Positions 36,439 to 45,345 are shown, counted from the first letter of the stretch. The stretch: 64,000 bases of DNA from Agarilytica sp045430285 (GCA_045430285.1 JAILXV010000002.1:124001-188000), one strand, 5' to 3'. Numbers and translations: made by a program. Notes: generated by a model not told the origin, from the sequence alone.

Positions 36439-36975
36439 ATGATCAAATCACACAATATCCCAAGCCCTATTATGACACCAGTAACACTCCTTAAAGTGAT
36501 CAATTTTATAATATTCCAATGCATTTGGTTTGCGTGTGTTCTAGGTGGAAATGAGTATTTGGCACTATCGATTGCGCTCATCGCGTTACATTTCACTTTA
36601 TCGTCCACTCGCAAGAAAGACCTACAAGTAATGGTAGTGATCACTCTGATAGGCGGAGCATGTGACCTCACCTTGCGCCTCACAGGTGTCCTGGTATTTG
36701 ATACCACACTCATTCCGTTGTGGTTAGTTGTCTTGTGGAGCGGTTTCTCTTTAACACTGACCCATAGCTTGGAATGGCTTAGCCGATCCCCTAGAACACT
36801 TCAAAGCGGTTTGGGGGCTATCGGCGGAGCGGCGAGCTATTTTGCTGGCTACACGTTTGAAGCGGTAAGCTTTTCATACAACATACTGCCAACCCTGAGC
36901 ATAGTCTTTGTTCTTTGGGGCTCGCTCATCCCTACATTTTATTTGCTGGTCAATCGTTATGCGTACGCGGAATAA
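36439..36975 (+). CDS. DUF2878 family membrane protein
   Basis: A 178-residue protein with about five or six hydrophobic helices and the DUF2878 opening VINFIIFQCIWFACVLGGNEY. LIPLWLVVLWSGFSLTLTHSLEWLSRSP is another conserved block. No catalytic residues are evident and the role is unknown. The next gene starts inside its 3' end (ATG 36959), and DUF2878, the chalcone-isomerase-like protein and DUF3833 recur together in related genomes, which suggests a shared membrane or periplasmic job. ATG 36472 is an alternative start. Confidence 0.88.
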   Translation: MIKSHNIPSPIMTPVTLLKVINFIIFQCIWFACVLGGNEYLALSIALIALHFTLSSTRKKDLQVMVVITLIGGACDLTLRLTGVLVFDTTLIPLWLVVLWSGFSLTLTHSLEWLSRSPRTLQSGLGAIGGAASYFAGYTFEAVSFSYNILPTLSIVFVLWGSLIPTFYLLVNRYAYAE

Positions 36976-37507
36976 TGTTGTCTTAACCTTACTTACCGCC
37001 CTGGCGTTTTCCTGGGCACATAGTGACGAGCACCCCACGCTCGATTTACAGCTGGTTGGTGAAGGCGTCATGTCCTTCGCCGTATGGGACATCTACAACG
37101 CACGGCTATATTCTAAAACCGGCACCTTTGACCCCTCCAAAGAATATGCGCTGGAACTTATTTATTTTAAAAATATAAAAAAAACACGCCTAGTGAAAGA
37201 AACCCAAACGCAACTCAAAGGACTCGATTTTGATCAACACCCGAACTACTCCGTATGGATAGAAATGCTGTATAGCATTTGGCAAGACGTTGCTAAAAAT
37301 GATGCGATTACTCTGAAGGTAAAACCCAACAAAACATCCGAGTTTTACTTCAACAATACACTCTTGGGAAAGGTTGATGACCCCGATTTTTCCCTAGCCT
37401 TTTCCAGTATATGGCTTTCACCAGAAACCTCCCGACCAAAACTACGAAAAAAATTACTGGGCACACCCTCCTCAGACTTAAACAATACAGAGATAGACAA
37501 AAGATGA
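36959..37507 (+). CDS. chalcone isomerase-like periplasmic protein
   Basis: A 182-residue protein with an N-terminal signal peptide (NNVVLTLLTALAFSWAHS) and the bacterial chalcone-isomerase-like fold: LVGEGVMSFAVWDIYNARLYSKTGTFDPSKEYALELIYFKNIKKTRLVKE. It is not expected to be a real chalcone isomerase, since flavonoids are not made here; related plant and bacterial proteins bind fatty acids or lipids. It overlaps DUF2878 by 17 bases and its stop overlaps the DUF3833 start, so all three are translationally coupled. ATG 36959 was chosen because the longer frame would overlap most of the preceding membrane protein's last helix. Confidence 0.85.
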   Translation: MRTRNNVVLTLLTALAFSWAHSDEHPTLDLQLVGEGVMSFAVWDIYNARLYSKTGTFDPSKEYALELIYFKNIKKTRLVKETQTQLKGLDFDQHPNYSVWIEMLYSIWQDVAKNDAITLKVKPNKTSEFYFNNTLLGKVDDPDFSLAFSSIWLSPETSRPKLRKKLLGTPSSDLNNTEIDKR

Positions 37508-38058
37508 AGCCGTATAACATCGTACTTTATATTTTATTATGTATAGGTATCACTGCCTGTGGGCAAGCCCCCATTCAAAGCTATACAAACTCAAAACCGA
37601 CTCTCAATTTGCGTGAATTTTTTAACGGGGATTTGGTTGTATACGGTATCTTGCAAGATAGGAAGGGGAAGGTAACCCGAAAATTCACCGCCACTATTGA
37701 CGCTCGCTGGGAGGGTAACGCCGGCTATTTAAATGAAGTGTTTTTCTTTGATGACGGCACACAAGACACGCGCAACTGGGTACTTCAAGAAGACGCCCAA
37801 GGAAACGTAACCGGCACCGCCGGCGATGTTGTTGGAATAGCGAAAGGGCAACTTAATGGATCAACACTGCACTGGCGCTATACCCTTGCAATCCCTTATA
37901 AGAACAGCACACTTAACGTCGCCATTGATGATTGGCTCTATCTCGTAACACGGGATAGATTACTCAATAAAAGCGTACTCAAAAAATGGGGCTTTAGGGT
38001 AGGAGAACTCACCCTCGTCATAGAAAAACAAGAACCAGCAATACTCCCAGCAAGTTAG
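37504..38058 (+). CDS. DUF3833 family lipoprotein
   Basis: A 184-residue predicted lipoprotein: MKPYNIVLYILLCIGITACG ends in a lipobox Cys near residue 19. The mature part is beta-rich and matches DUF3833 (LREFFNGDLVVYGILQDRKG, FDDGTQDTRNWVL, WRYTLAIPYKNSTLNVAIDDWLYLV). Its ATGA overlaps the stop of the chalcone-isomerase-like gene. The family is calycin-like in strand pattern, so a lipid-binding role is possible but is inference. Its 3' end overlaps the convergent response-regulator gene by four bases. Confidence 0.87.
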   Translation: MKPYNIVLYILLCIGITACGQAPIQSYTNSKPTLNLREFFNGDLVVYGILQDRKGKVTRKFTATIDARWEGNAGYLNEVFFFDDGTQDTRNWVLQEDAQGNVTGTAGDVVGIAKGQLNGSTLHWRYTLAIPYKNSTLNVAIDDWLYLVTRDRLLNKSVLKKWGFRVGELTLVIEKQEPAILPAS

Positions 38059-39218
38059 CTCGCTGGGGACTGACCACTTCTGTTAACTGAGAAATCCACG
38101 ACGTTGTTTGTGCGTTTCTGACGTGTGGTAATAATTTCCTGCGCTTGCTGATCAGACATAACGCGAAACAATGGTGAGAGCCGCTCAATTGCTGCATCAA
38201 TCTGACCCGCAATCGCCAACTGATTACCAGAATTAATTTGCTCTAATAAATGGTCAATGGAAAGCGAACGACGCGCTTCTTCTTCAAGTTGCTTGCGATA
38301 ATCTTCCAACGTCAATTCGCAAATCTGACTAGCACCCGCCGCAGAAGCATTTTCTAGCGCGGCAATGGAAAGACCAATTAAGGTATTTGCATCGAGATCG
38401 CTATCGACCTGAACTGCACTGACACCAATAGAAACGGTGATTTTGATGCGTTTACCGTCGAGCTTGGCTTTAAGCGTTTCGATGGTATGACAAATGCGAT
38501 TCGCCATTTCCATGGCATTTTCGGTTAAGGCCATAGGCATAGATACGACATACCTTGCCAAACTCACACGGGAAATACTGTCTTCTTTACGGAAGGTATC
38601 TTCCAAGACTTTTGCCACACGCTTAATCACTTTTTCCGTACCTTCACGACCAATACGAACAAAGAGATCTTTATAGTGATCGACTTCTATGGCGATCATC
38701 GTAAGATTCGATTCATGACGCGCAGCAAAAGAAAGCTCTTTATCAAGCTGCAAATTTAAACCACGATAGTTGAGTAGACCTGTTAACTCGTCAATTGTGG
38801 CATTTTCTTTTAGGGAACGGGTTTGCTCACGGAATTTCGCATAAGAACGTGCACGGGCTTTAATGTCTGTGGCGTTAAATGGCTTGGTCACAAAATCCGT
38901 AGCGCCAAGAGAAAACGCTTTTTGCTTGGCAGACTCGGGATTACCAGCTCCCGTGGCAACAATAACGGGTAACTCCCGAATGTTTTCATCGGTATGGGAG
39001 CGAACAGCCTCAAGCAATTCAAAGCCATCCATTTCAGGCATCGCAAGGTCGGTAAACACGACATGAATATCAGGGTCGCGCTCAATGATTGATAAGCCAT
39101 CTGCGCCATCCACGCCTAGAATGACATCAAAATCATCATCAAACATGCGCGTCGCTGCAACACGTACAACGCGTGAATCATCTATAACCAGAACTTTTAT
39201 CTTGTGCGTATTCGCCAT
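38055..39218 (-). CDS. response regulator with degenerate GGDEF output domain
   Basis: About 387 residues from ATG 39218 (ATG 39242 is eight codons longer, but 39218 has GAGG upstream). An N-terminal receiver (KVLVIDDSRVV, phospho-acceptor Asp in VVFTDLAMPEMDG, Lys in FVTKPFN) is followed by a GGDEF fold (TIDELTGLLNYRGLNLQLDK). At the active site SRVSLARYVVSMP aligns with the usual ARLGGDEFAVLLP, so GGDEF has become SLARY and cyclase activity is not expected. A helical tail of about 80 residues with RSLSIDHLLEQINSGNQ follows. It probably acts by protein contact or as a c-di-GMP-blind scaffold. No cognate kinase is adjacent. Confidence 0.88.
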   Translation of the reverse strand: MANTHKIKVLVIDDSRVVRVAATRMFDDDFDVILGVDGADGLSIIERDPDIHVVFTDLAMPEMDGFELLEAVRSHTDENIRELPVIVATGAGNPESAKQKAFSLGATDFVTKPFNATDIKARARSYAKFREQTRSLKENATIDELTGLLNYRGLNLQLDKELSFAARHESNLTMIAIEVDHYKDLFVRIGREGTEKVIKRVAKVLEDTFRKEDSISRVSLARYVVSMPMALTENAMEMANRICHTIETLKAKLDGKRIKITVSIGVSAVQVDSDLDANTLIGLSIAALENASAAGASQICELTLEDYRKQLEEEARRSLSIDHLLEQINSGNQLAIAGQIDAAIERLSPLFRVMSDQQAQEIITTRQKRTNNVVDFSVNRSGQSPAS

Positions 39219-39532
39219 GCCCACTGCAACCTCTTCTTGCATTAATACAAGCCGTATCTACTGAAGCCTATACCACTTATCAGCAGCAATCCAGATCTCC
39301 CAGACATTGATTAAAAACTAGACGACAAGTGGTCTTTTTTAACGACGAAAATCGCCGCAAAGCCAGTGGATTCGCTCAATTCGCTAAAAAATAGCGGAAC
39401 TAAGAAACCGTAAAAAAATGGGGATATAGCGCAAAGAAATGAAAGAAAGGAAATGGCTAACAACCGAAGCTAAGCACCCCAATTGTTAGATCACGAAACC
39501 GCTGAATACGCAGCGATTCCGCAGGAGAGGAG
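39219..39532. other. gene-free stretch between secB and the response-regulator gene
   Basis: These 314 bases lie upstream of the response regulator and downstream of secB, both on the minus strand. They hold small A/T-rich stem candidates (CTAACAA/TTGTTAG around 39450-39485, CGCTA/TAGCG near 39381-39396) but none is a textbook terminator. The response-regulator promoter presumably lies at the low-coordinate end. Confidence 0.4.
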
Positions 39533-40033
39533 TTAATGAACCTCTGTAGAAGCGCCCGCTTGCTCTTCCGCTTTTTTCGCGTCAGCAATTGATTTTGCAT
39601 ACAAGGCTTCAAAATTAACCGGTGGCAACATCAGTGGTTGAAAGCCACCACGAACGGCAAGGCTATCCACCGTTTCACGTGCATATGGGAACAAGATGGA
39701 TGGGCAAGTAGACGATACAACCTGCTTTACTTGCTCGGTGTTTAGACCGGAGATAAAGAAAAGGCCCGCTTGGTGTACTTCTACCAAGAACATAACGTTC
39801 TCTTCTTGCTTAACCGTAATCGTAAGATGTAAAACCACTTCATAGTGATTATCGCCGACCTTATCGACCTTAGTGTGCAAGTCTTGGGTTAAGGCTGGTT
39901 TTGCATTTGAGCGGGCATTGATTCCCATGGGGGATTCAAACGACACGTCCTTCAAATAGATACGCTGTAAAGCGAACTGGTTTTTTGCCGCTTGCTCTTG
40001 GCCTTCTGCGGCTTCGGTTTTTTCTTCTGTCAT
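39533..40033 (-). CDS. secB: protein-export chaperone SecB
   Basis: A 166-residue homotetrameric chaperone that keeps precursor proteins unfolded for SecA. The family signature is clear: FALQRIYLKDVSFESPMG, VVLHLTITVKQEENVMFLVEVHQAGLF, CPSILFPYARETVDSLAVRGGFQPLMLPPVNFEALY. The N-terminal 15 residues are Glu-rich and the C-terminal tail contains Lys and Glu, which is usual. It lies downstream of grxC on the same strand with 122 bases between them; the secB-grxC-rhodanese order next to gpmI is common in Pseudomonas relatives. Confidence 0.96.
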   Translation of the reverse strand: MTEEKTEAAEGQEQAAKNQFALQRIYLKDVSFESPMGINARSNAKPALTQDLHTKVDKVGDNHYEVVLHLTITVKQEENVMFLVEVHQAGLFFISGLNTEQVKQVVSSTCPSILFPYARETVDSLAVRGGFQPLMLPPVNFEALYAKSIADAKKAEEQAGASTEVH

Positions 40034-40155
40034 AGGGTAATGCTCAACTCAAATAATACGTAATGAATGATAGGTGGGGGAAGAAGACGCCTTTTTCAAG
40101 CGCTACCAATTAAGGCTTACCCAAGACGGCTAAAAAAGTATTTTCTCTCGAAGAC

Positions 40156-40410
40156 CTAAGTAGCAAGCAGTAAATCTAACTGTCCCACACTATCTAATGC
40201 GGTCAATTCGTCGCAACCGCCAATATGTTTTTCACCAATCCAAATCTGCGGCACTGTATGCTGCCCAGACTTTTGTGCAAGCTCTTTGCGCCCTTGCCTA
40301 TCGCCATCCATAGCAATCTCGGTATATTCCGCACCCTTGCTTTCTAAGAGCGCTTTAGCGCGGTAGCAGTAGCCACAATATTGCGTGGTATAAATGGTTA
40401 TTTCCGGCAC
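40156..40410 (-). CDS. grxC: glutaredoxin 3
   Basis: An 84-residue dithiol glutaredoxin reduced by glutathione. The active site CGYC is in YTTQYCGYCYRAKALLESKGAEY, with the cis-proline block HTVPQIWIGEKHIGGCDEL. The start is GTG 40410 (VPEITIY), seven bases after the stop of the rhodanese gene; the frame extends upstream but only into rhodanese coding sequence in another frame. Glutaredoxin 3 supplies electrons to ribonucleotide reductase and PAPS reductase and removes mixed disulfides. It should be co-transcribed with the rhodanese-like gene. Confidence 0.93.
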   Translation of the reverse strand: MPEITIYTTQYCGYCYRAKALLESKGAEYTEIAMDGDRQGRKELAQKSGQHTVPQIWIGEKHIGGCDELTALDSVGQLDLLLAT

Positions 40411-40417
40411 GACTTCG

Positions 40418-40828
40418 TTAACCTTTAACCACAGGCAGGTTTTGCCCAGACCATTCAGCCATACCACCTTGCATACGACTAACGTTAAACCCTGCTTCAC
40501 GAAGTGCTTTCACACCGGCACCAGAATGCTGACCCATTTTATCGACCACAACGATGGTTTTAGATTTGTGCTTGTCTAGCTCAGTCGCGCGCGTGGCGAT
40601 CTTTTGGTGTGGGATATTGATCGCATCAACAATATGCCCCGCCTTGTATTCACTGCTCTCACGAACATCGACGATGACCGCTTCACCTTGATTGACCAAG
40701 CGTGTCAATTCATGAAACGTCAGTGCTTTGCCGTTACGCTTGCCTTCCACCACAATTAACGCCGTCGCAAGTATCGCCAACGCGGATACCAATAACCATT
40801 GCTCAGCCAAAAATACCATTACATCCAC
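40418..40828 (-). CDS. membrane-anchored rhodanese-fold protein lacking the catalytic cysteine (YibN-like)
   Basis: A 136-residue YibN-type protein with one N-terminal transmembrane helix (about 10-27) and a single rhodanese domain (AVIVDVRESSEYKAGHIVDAINIPH and MQGGMAEWSGQNLPV are conserved). In active rhodaneses the loop is CxxGxxx, but here it reads VVVDKMGQHSG, with Asp96 where the catalytic Cys should be. Sulfurtransferase activity by the normal route is therefore not expected. YibN is known to sit at the inner membrane near the Sec machinery, which fits with secB two genes away. It is probably structural or regulatory. Confidence 0.9.
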   Translation of the reverse strand: MDVMVFLAEQWLLVSALAILATALIVVEGKRNGKALTFHELTRLVNQGEAVIVDVRESSEYKAGHIVDAINIPHQKIATRATELDKHKSKTIVVVDKMGQHSGAGVKALREAGFNVSRMQGGMAEWSGQNLPVVKG

Positions 40829-40993
40829 AAGAAATCGCCCTTTCTAACGATAAAAAACGGGCGGGAGTATACATCAATATGCGCAATTTCGCTGCGCGAA
40901 CACAGCCGATGTGAAGCATTTACGTTCCTTTCCCATAAGGACCTTAACCGGATAGTTATTGCTGCATCACTAGGGCTGCGCGTAAAATGACGC

Positions 40994-41021
40994 CGCGAAA
41001 CCCTTCACCTTGGGTTTCGCG
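40994..41021 (+). other. perfect 10-bp hairpin in the gpmI leader
   Basis: CGCGAAACCC at 40994-41003 and GGGTTTCGCG at 41012-41021 pair perfectly around an eight-base loop. The hairpin ends 28 bases before the gpmI start codon. No T run follows, so it is not an intrinsic terminator on the plus strand. It may stabilise the leader, act as an operator, or attenuate expression. Confidence 0.6.
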
Positions 41022-41049
41022 CTACCTCTGAACCTAACCGGAATCTCAC

Positions 41050-42594
41050 ATGACTGACGTAAAACGGCCTGTAGCCCTGATTATTCTCGATGGATTTGGC
41101 TATTCAACTACTGACAAATACAACGCGATCAACGCTGCAAACGCGCCGGTATGGCAGTCCATATGGCAAAACCAACCCAAAACCACGATTGGCACCTCCG
41201 GTATGGCCGTTGGTTTACCAGAAGGCCAAATGGGAAATTCAGAAGTGGGGCACATGACCCTCGGCGCAGGCCGCGTTGTCTATCAAAACTTCACCCGAAT
41301 CAACAAAGCCATAAGCGACGGTGACTTTTTTGAAAACAGCGCTTATTGCGCAGCAATAGATAAAGCCGTCAGTAACGATAAAGCCGTCCATATTATGGGT
41401 TTGCTCTCCGAAGGCGGTGTCCACAGCCATGAAGCTCACATCTTTGCCGCTATGGAACTGGCCGCAAAACGCGGTGCCAAGAAGCTCTATTTACACGCAT
41501 TTTTAGATGGCCGTGACTGCCCACCGCGCAGTGCAACCCCTTCAATTCAGCGCGCAGAAGAAAAATTCACCGAGCTAAAAGTAGGCAGAATCGCCTCGGT
41601 ATGCGGTCGCTTCTTCTCGCTCGATAGAGACAACCGCTGGGACAGAGTGCAGGCCGCCTATGATGTCATGACGGAAGCTAAGGCCGAGCACAGTGCCGCA
41701 TCGGCAATGGAAGCCCTTAACGCAGGATATGAGCGTGACGAAAACGATGAGTTCATCAAGGCCACCGTCATCACTGATGCGGAAGGTAAAGGCGTGGAGA
41801 TGGAAAACGGCGATAGCGTTATCTTTATGAACTTTCGCCCTGACCGCGCGCGCCAAATCACCAACGCTTACGTCGATGACAACTTTGATGGTTTCGTACG
41901 TAGCAAACGGCCACAGCTTGGCGATTTTGTAATGACCACGGAATACAGCGCCGATATAGACACCCCCTGCGCCTATCCACCCGAAGACGTCGTCAACTCC
42001 TTTGGCGAAGTCTTGCAAAACCAAAACAAAACACAGTTGCGCATTGCGGAAACCGAGAAATACGCACACGTCACCTTCTTCTTTAGCGGCGGCCAAGAAG
42101 CGGAATACGGCGGCGAAGATCGCATTCTCGTCCCTTCACCGAAAGTCGAAACCTACGACTTACAACCCGAGATGAGCGCCTTTGAAGTGACAGACAAACT
42201 TGTGGAAGCCATCGAATCCAAAAAATACGATGCCATCGTATGCAACTACGCAAACTGCGACCAAGTTGGCCACACAGGCATGTATGACGCCGCGGTGAAA
42301 GCCGTAGAAGCAGTCGACCAATGCTTAGCGAAAATTTTTGAAGCCCTGAAAAAAGTAGATGGCGAAGCCTTGATCACCGCAGACCACGGAAACGTGGAAG
42401 AAATGTATGACGAAGCTTCTGGCCAACCGCACACACAACATACAACCTTGCCGGTTCCCCTCGTCTACGTAGGCGACAAAAATATCACTCTCGCCGATGG
42501 TGGCAGCTTGGCGGATATCGCGCCCTCGATGCTGGCCCTAATGGGGGTTGAACAACCGACGGAAATGACGGGGCGCAGTTTGATCAAGGTGTAG
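41050..42594 (+). CDS. gpmI: 2,3-bisphosphoglycerate-independent phosphoglycerate mutase
   Basis: A 514-residue Mn-dependent enzyme converting 3-phosphoglycerate to 2-phosphoglycerate in glycolysis and gluconeogenesis. Key parts: metal site LIILDGFGYS near residue 10, catalytic Ser in GQMGNSEVGHMTLGAGR near residue 62, HAFLDGRDCPPRSA, FRPDRARQIT, ANCDQVGHTGMY and ITADHGNVEEMYD. Length matches the family. It starts the run gpmI-envC-ctp-glutaredoxin-yibQ, although the 162-base gap before envC may hold a second promoter. Confidence 0.97.
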   Translation: MTDVKRPVALIILDGFGYSTTDKYNAINAANAPVWQSIWQNQPKTTIGTSGMAVGLPEGQMGNSEVGHMTLGAGRVVYQNFTRINKAISDGDFFENSAYCAAIDKAVSNDKAVHIMGLLSEGGVHSHEAHIFAAMELAAKRGAKKLYLHAFLDGRDCPPRSATPSIQRAEEKFTELKVGRIASVCGRFFSLDRDNRWDRVQAAYDVMTEAKAEHSAASAMEALNAGYERDENDEFIKATVITDAEGKGVEMENGDSVIFMNFRPDRARQITNAYVDDNFDGFVRSKRPQLGDFVMTTEYSADIDTPCAYPPEDVVNSFGEVLQNQNKTQLRIAETEKYAHVTFFFSGGQEAEYGGEDRILVPSPKVETYDLQPEMSAFEVTDKLVEAIESKKYDAIVCNYANCDQVGHTGMYDAAVKAVEAVDQCLAKIFEALKKVDGEALITADHGNVEEMYDEASGQPHTQHTTLPVPLVYVGDKNITLADGGSLADIAPSMLALMGVEQPTEMTGRSLIKV

Positions 42595-42756
42595 AGATTA
42601 CGCTCACCCTCCCCTCACTCATCGGTCCGATTTTACGATTCGCCGAAAATTAACTTCGCCATGGATGGCTGAAGCCCCCACAAACATTTCTATTTCACCA
42701 CCTGCGCGTTATCATCCCTTCTCAATAAAATTAATAAGTGTCGACAGAGATTCCCT

Positions 42757-43956
42757 ATGCGGCCCAGCGCTCTACGTTTTACGCCTTCTTTATCGAACAA
42801 GACTCGGTGCACTTTACCTAGAAGCCTTTTCTGTTTCGTTTTCACTGCGTTAACAATGCTGTCGCTTTCGGCAAATGCTGCGAAAACCGACCAAGAGAAG
42901 GAGCTGGAAAAGCTTCGTCAAACCATCAATTCACTCAAGAAAGAATTGGCATCCACCCGCTCCAGTCGCGACGAGATAAATAAGACGCTGGAGAAACAAG
43001 AAAAGAATATCGGCGAACTGAGTAAAAAAGCGCGTAAAATAGAAGGCGAGCTAAAAGACCGACAACAAAAACTCAAAGATCTTCGAGATGAGCGCAGCCA
43101 ACTAAATGATAAAAAGCGCCACCAAGAAAGTTTAGTCGGCGATTACATTAACGCCGCTTATCGACTTGGCCAGCAAGGTAATCTGCGACTTCTCCTCAAT
43201 CAAGAAGACCCGTCTCGGGTGTCCCGCAATCTTCGCTATTACGATTACTTCGTGCAGGCGCGAGCAGAAAAGATCACGCAATACCTAACGACTATCGATC
43301 GTATAAATAGCATCGAACCCGAAATTGCTTATGAGACGGAAAAAGTACGCCAAAACTTTGCGTCTTTGAACACCCAGAAAAGCAAGCTGCAAGATGCACA
43401 AAGCTCCCGCAGAAAACTCCTTGCTTCACTCAATGAACGCATCAATAGCCAAGACAAAAAACTTCGTTCAAAAATGGAGGATCGTCGCCAACTTCAAAAG
43501 TTGTTAGCAAAAGTAATTGAGAACATATCCGACATTCACTTTAAAGGTAGCGAAACGAGCTTTGCTAGCCTGAAAGGAAAGCTGCCTTGGCCCACAAAAG
43601 GAAAAGTGGTGAATCGTTTCGGCTCCAGCCGTATCGCCAATAAGATGAAGTGGGAAGGCATGTTAATTTCATCGAATACAGGCGACCCTGTTCAGTCCGT
43701 TCATTACGGGCGCGTAATTTTCTCTGACTATTTACGTGGCCATGGTCTATTGATTATTGTTGACCACGGCACAGGTTTTATGAGTCTTTACGCTCACAAC
43801 CAAGCACTCTACAAAGAGCTTGGCGAGTGGGTTGAACAAGGCGATATTATTGCCTCCGTAGGCAATAGCGGTGGCCAACACAACTCTGCCCTATACTTTG
43901 AACTACGATATAACGGCAAACCCACCAACCCTCAACGTTGGTTGCGACGCGCTTAA
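42757..43956 (+). CDS. envC: murein hydrolase activator EnvC
   Basis: A 399-residue periplasmic protein: signal peptide (LFCFVFTALTMLSLSANA), a long coiled coil at about 45-275 and a C-terminal LytM/M23 fold at about 285-395. The zinc ligands of active LytM peptidases are missing (KWEGMLI where HxGxD would be, SLYAHN, and LYFELR instead of LHFEIR), exactly as in EnvC, which does not cut peptidoglycan itself but activates the amidases AmiA/AmiB at the division septum. It is followed 42 bases later by the S41 peptidase gene. Confidence 0.93.
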   Translation: MRPSALRFTPSLSNKTRCTLPRSLFCFVFTALTMLSLSANAAKTDQEKELEKLRQTINSLKKELASTRSSRDEINKTLEKQEKNIGELSKKARKIEGELKDRQQKLKDLRDERSQLNDKKRHQESLVGDYINAAYRLGQQGNLRLLLNQEDPSRVSRNLRYYDYFVQARAEKITQYLTTIDRINSIEPEIAYETEKVRQNFASLNTQKSKLQDAQSSRRKLLASLNERINSQDKKLRSKMEDRRQLQKLLAKVIENISDIHFKGSETSFASLKGKLPWPTKGKVVNRFGSSRIANKMKWEGMLISSNTGDPVQSVHYGRVIFSDYLRGHGLLIIVDHGTGFMSLYAHNQALYKELGEWVEQGDIIASVGNSGGQHNSALYFELRYNGKPTNPQRWLRRA

Positions 43957-43998
43957 CGATAAATACTATAACTCTGCCAATCTCTTCAGGAGCTTCCT

Positions 43999-45339
43999 TT
44001 GAAAATCCCTGCTGGTTTACGCCCTATTTCGAGCTTTGTTAGCCTTTGCCTTCTTTCATCCATTGCCTTGGGCGAAACAGAAGACAAAGAAACTGCGCCA
44101 TCTAACATCAGCGTTTTACCGCTTGAAGATCTTCGCGTATTCACACGCGCCTACGATCATATTCGCAAGTCATACGTGAAAGACATTGATGACAGCACCC
44201 TCTTGGAATACGCCATTCGCGGCATGCTTGATGAGCTAGATCCGCACTCCTCCTATTTAGATGCATCTTCGTTTGAAGACTTACAAGTTAACACCACCGG
44301 CGAGTTTGGTGGGCTCGGCATAGAGGTCGGCATGGAAGACGGCTTTATTAAAGTCATCTCCCCCATTGATGACACCCCCGCCGCACGCGCAGGGGTAGAA
44401 GCTGGCGATTTGATCATCAAACTGGACGACGTCTCTGTTAAAGGCTTAAGCCTGGACGAAGCCGTCGAGAAAATGCGTGGCCCAAAGGGAAGCAAACTCA
44501 CTATCACTATCGTACGTGAAGGGGCCGACCGTCCTTTTGATATCACACTAGAACGGGACACCATAAAAGTACGCAGTGTACGTGCCGAAATAAAAGAAGA
44601 TGATTTTGCCTATATTCGCGTTGCTCAGTTCCAATTACATACGGGTGCCGATGTCGCCAAGGAATATAAGAAACTCGCCAAGAAAAACCCTGACCTCCAA
44701 GGCGTGGTGCTCGATTTACGCAACAACCCAGGCGGCGTACTGCAAGCCTCTGTTGAAGTCGCCGATCATTTCCTAGAAAAAGGCTTAATCGTTTATACCG
44801 AAGGCAGACAAGCCGATTCGAATTCTCGCTTTGAAGCCACTGAAGGGGATATCACAGAAGGCTTACCTATCGTCGTATTAATAAATGATGGCTCTGCTTC
44901 TGCCTCGGAGATCGTTGCGGGTGCGCTACAAGATCATGGTCGCGCACTTATTTTGGGGACGCAAAGTTTCGGCAAAGGCTCTGTTCAATCGATCATCCCC
45001 ATCACCAACGAGCGCGCACTCAAACTCACTACGGCCTTATATTTTACCCCGAAAGGCCGCTCGATACAGGCTGAAGGCATCGAGCCGGACATTCCCGTTG
45101 AGCGTGTCAAAGTCACCGCCGTTCGACAAAAATCAGGCATAAACGAAGCCGGCCTAAGCGGCCACTTAGAGAACACAAAACACAAAGAAAGCGGGACAAA
45201 GAACAGCACCACAGAGAACACCGCCCTTCAAAATACCGATAGCCAACTCTATGAAGCGATCACCATGCTACGAGGGCTTAACCTCTTAAAGCGCAGGGCG
45301 CAGCAACAAATTGTGGCGCCGGAAAGTACAGATAACTAA
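43999..45339 (+). CDS. S41 carboxy-terminal processing protease (CtpA/Prc-type)
   Basis: A 446-residue periplasmic protease starting at TTG 43999, with AGGAG seven bases upstream. Order: signal peptide ending near residue 25, N-terminal helical segment, PDZ at about 95-175 (GGLGIEVGMEDGFIKVISPIDDTPAARAG), S41 catalytic core with Ser301 (INDGSASASEIVAGAL) and Lys326 (GTQSFGKGSVQS) as the catalytic dyad, and a C-terminal low-complexity tail rich in Asn, Thr, Glu and Lys from about 380. Ctp proteases trim periplasmic proteins and murein hydrolases; the envC neighbour fits a cell-wall role. Confidence 0.94.
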   Translation: MKIPAGLRPISSFVSLCLLSSIALGETEDKETAPSNISVLPLEDLRVFTRAYDHIRKSYVKDIDDSTLLEYAIRGMLDELDPHSSYLDASSFEDLQVNTTGEFGGLGIEVGMEDGFIKVISPIDDTPAARAGVEAGDLIIKLDDVSVKGLSLDEAVEKMRGPKGSKLTITIVREGADRPFDITLERDTIKVRSVRAEIKEDDFAYIRVAQFQLHTGADVAKEYKKLAKKNPDLQGVVLDLRNNPGGVLQASVEVADHFLEKGLIVYTEGRQADSNSRFEATEGDITEGLPIVVLINDGSASASEIVAGALQDHGRALILGTQSFGKGSVQSIIPITNERALKLTTALYFTPKGRSIQAEGIEPDIPVERVKVTAVRQKSGINEAGLSGHLENTKHKESGTKNSTTENTALQNTDSQLYEAITMLRGLNLLKRRAQQQIVAPESTDN

Positions 45340-45345
45340 ACGCTC

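Noticed and set aside
41575..42096. 173-codon frame antisense to gpmI
   Set aside because: Fully inside a strongly conserved core gene; typical codon-bias shadow.
42757..43956. Loss of zinc ligands in the LytM domain as a sign of gene decay
   Set aside because: This is the normal state of EnvC, which activates amidases and is not itself a peptidase.
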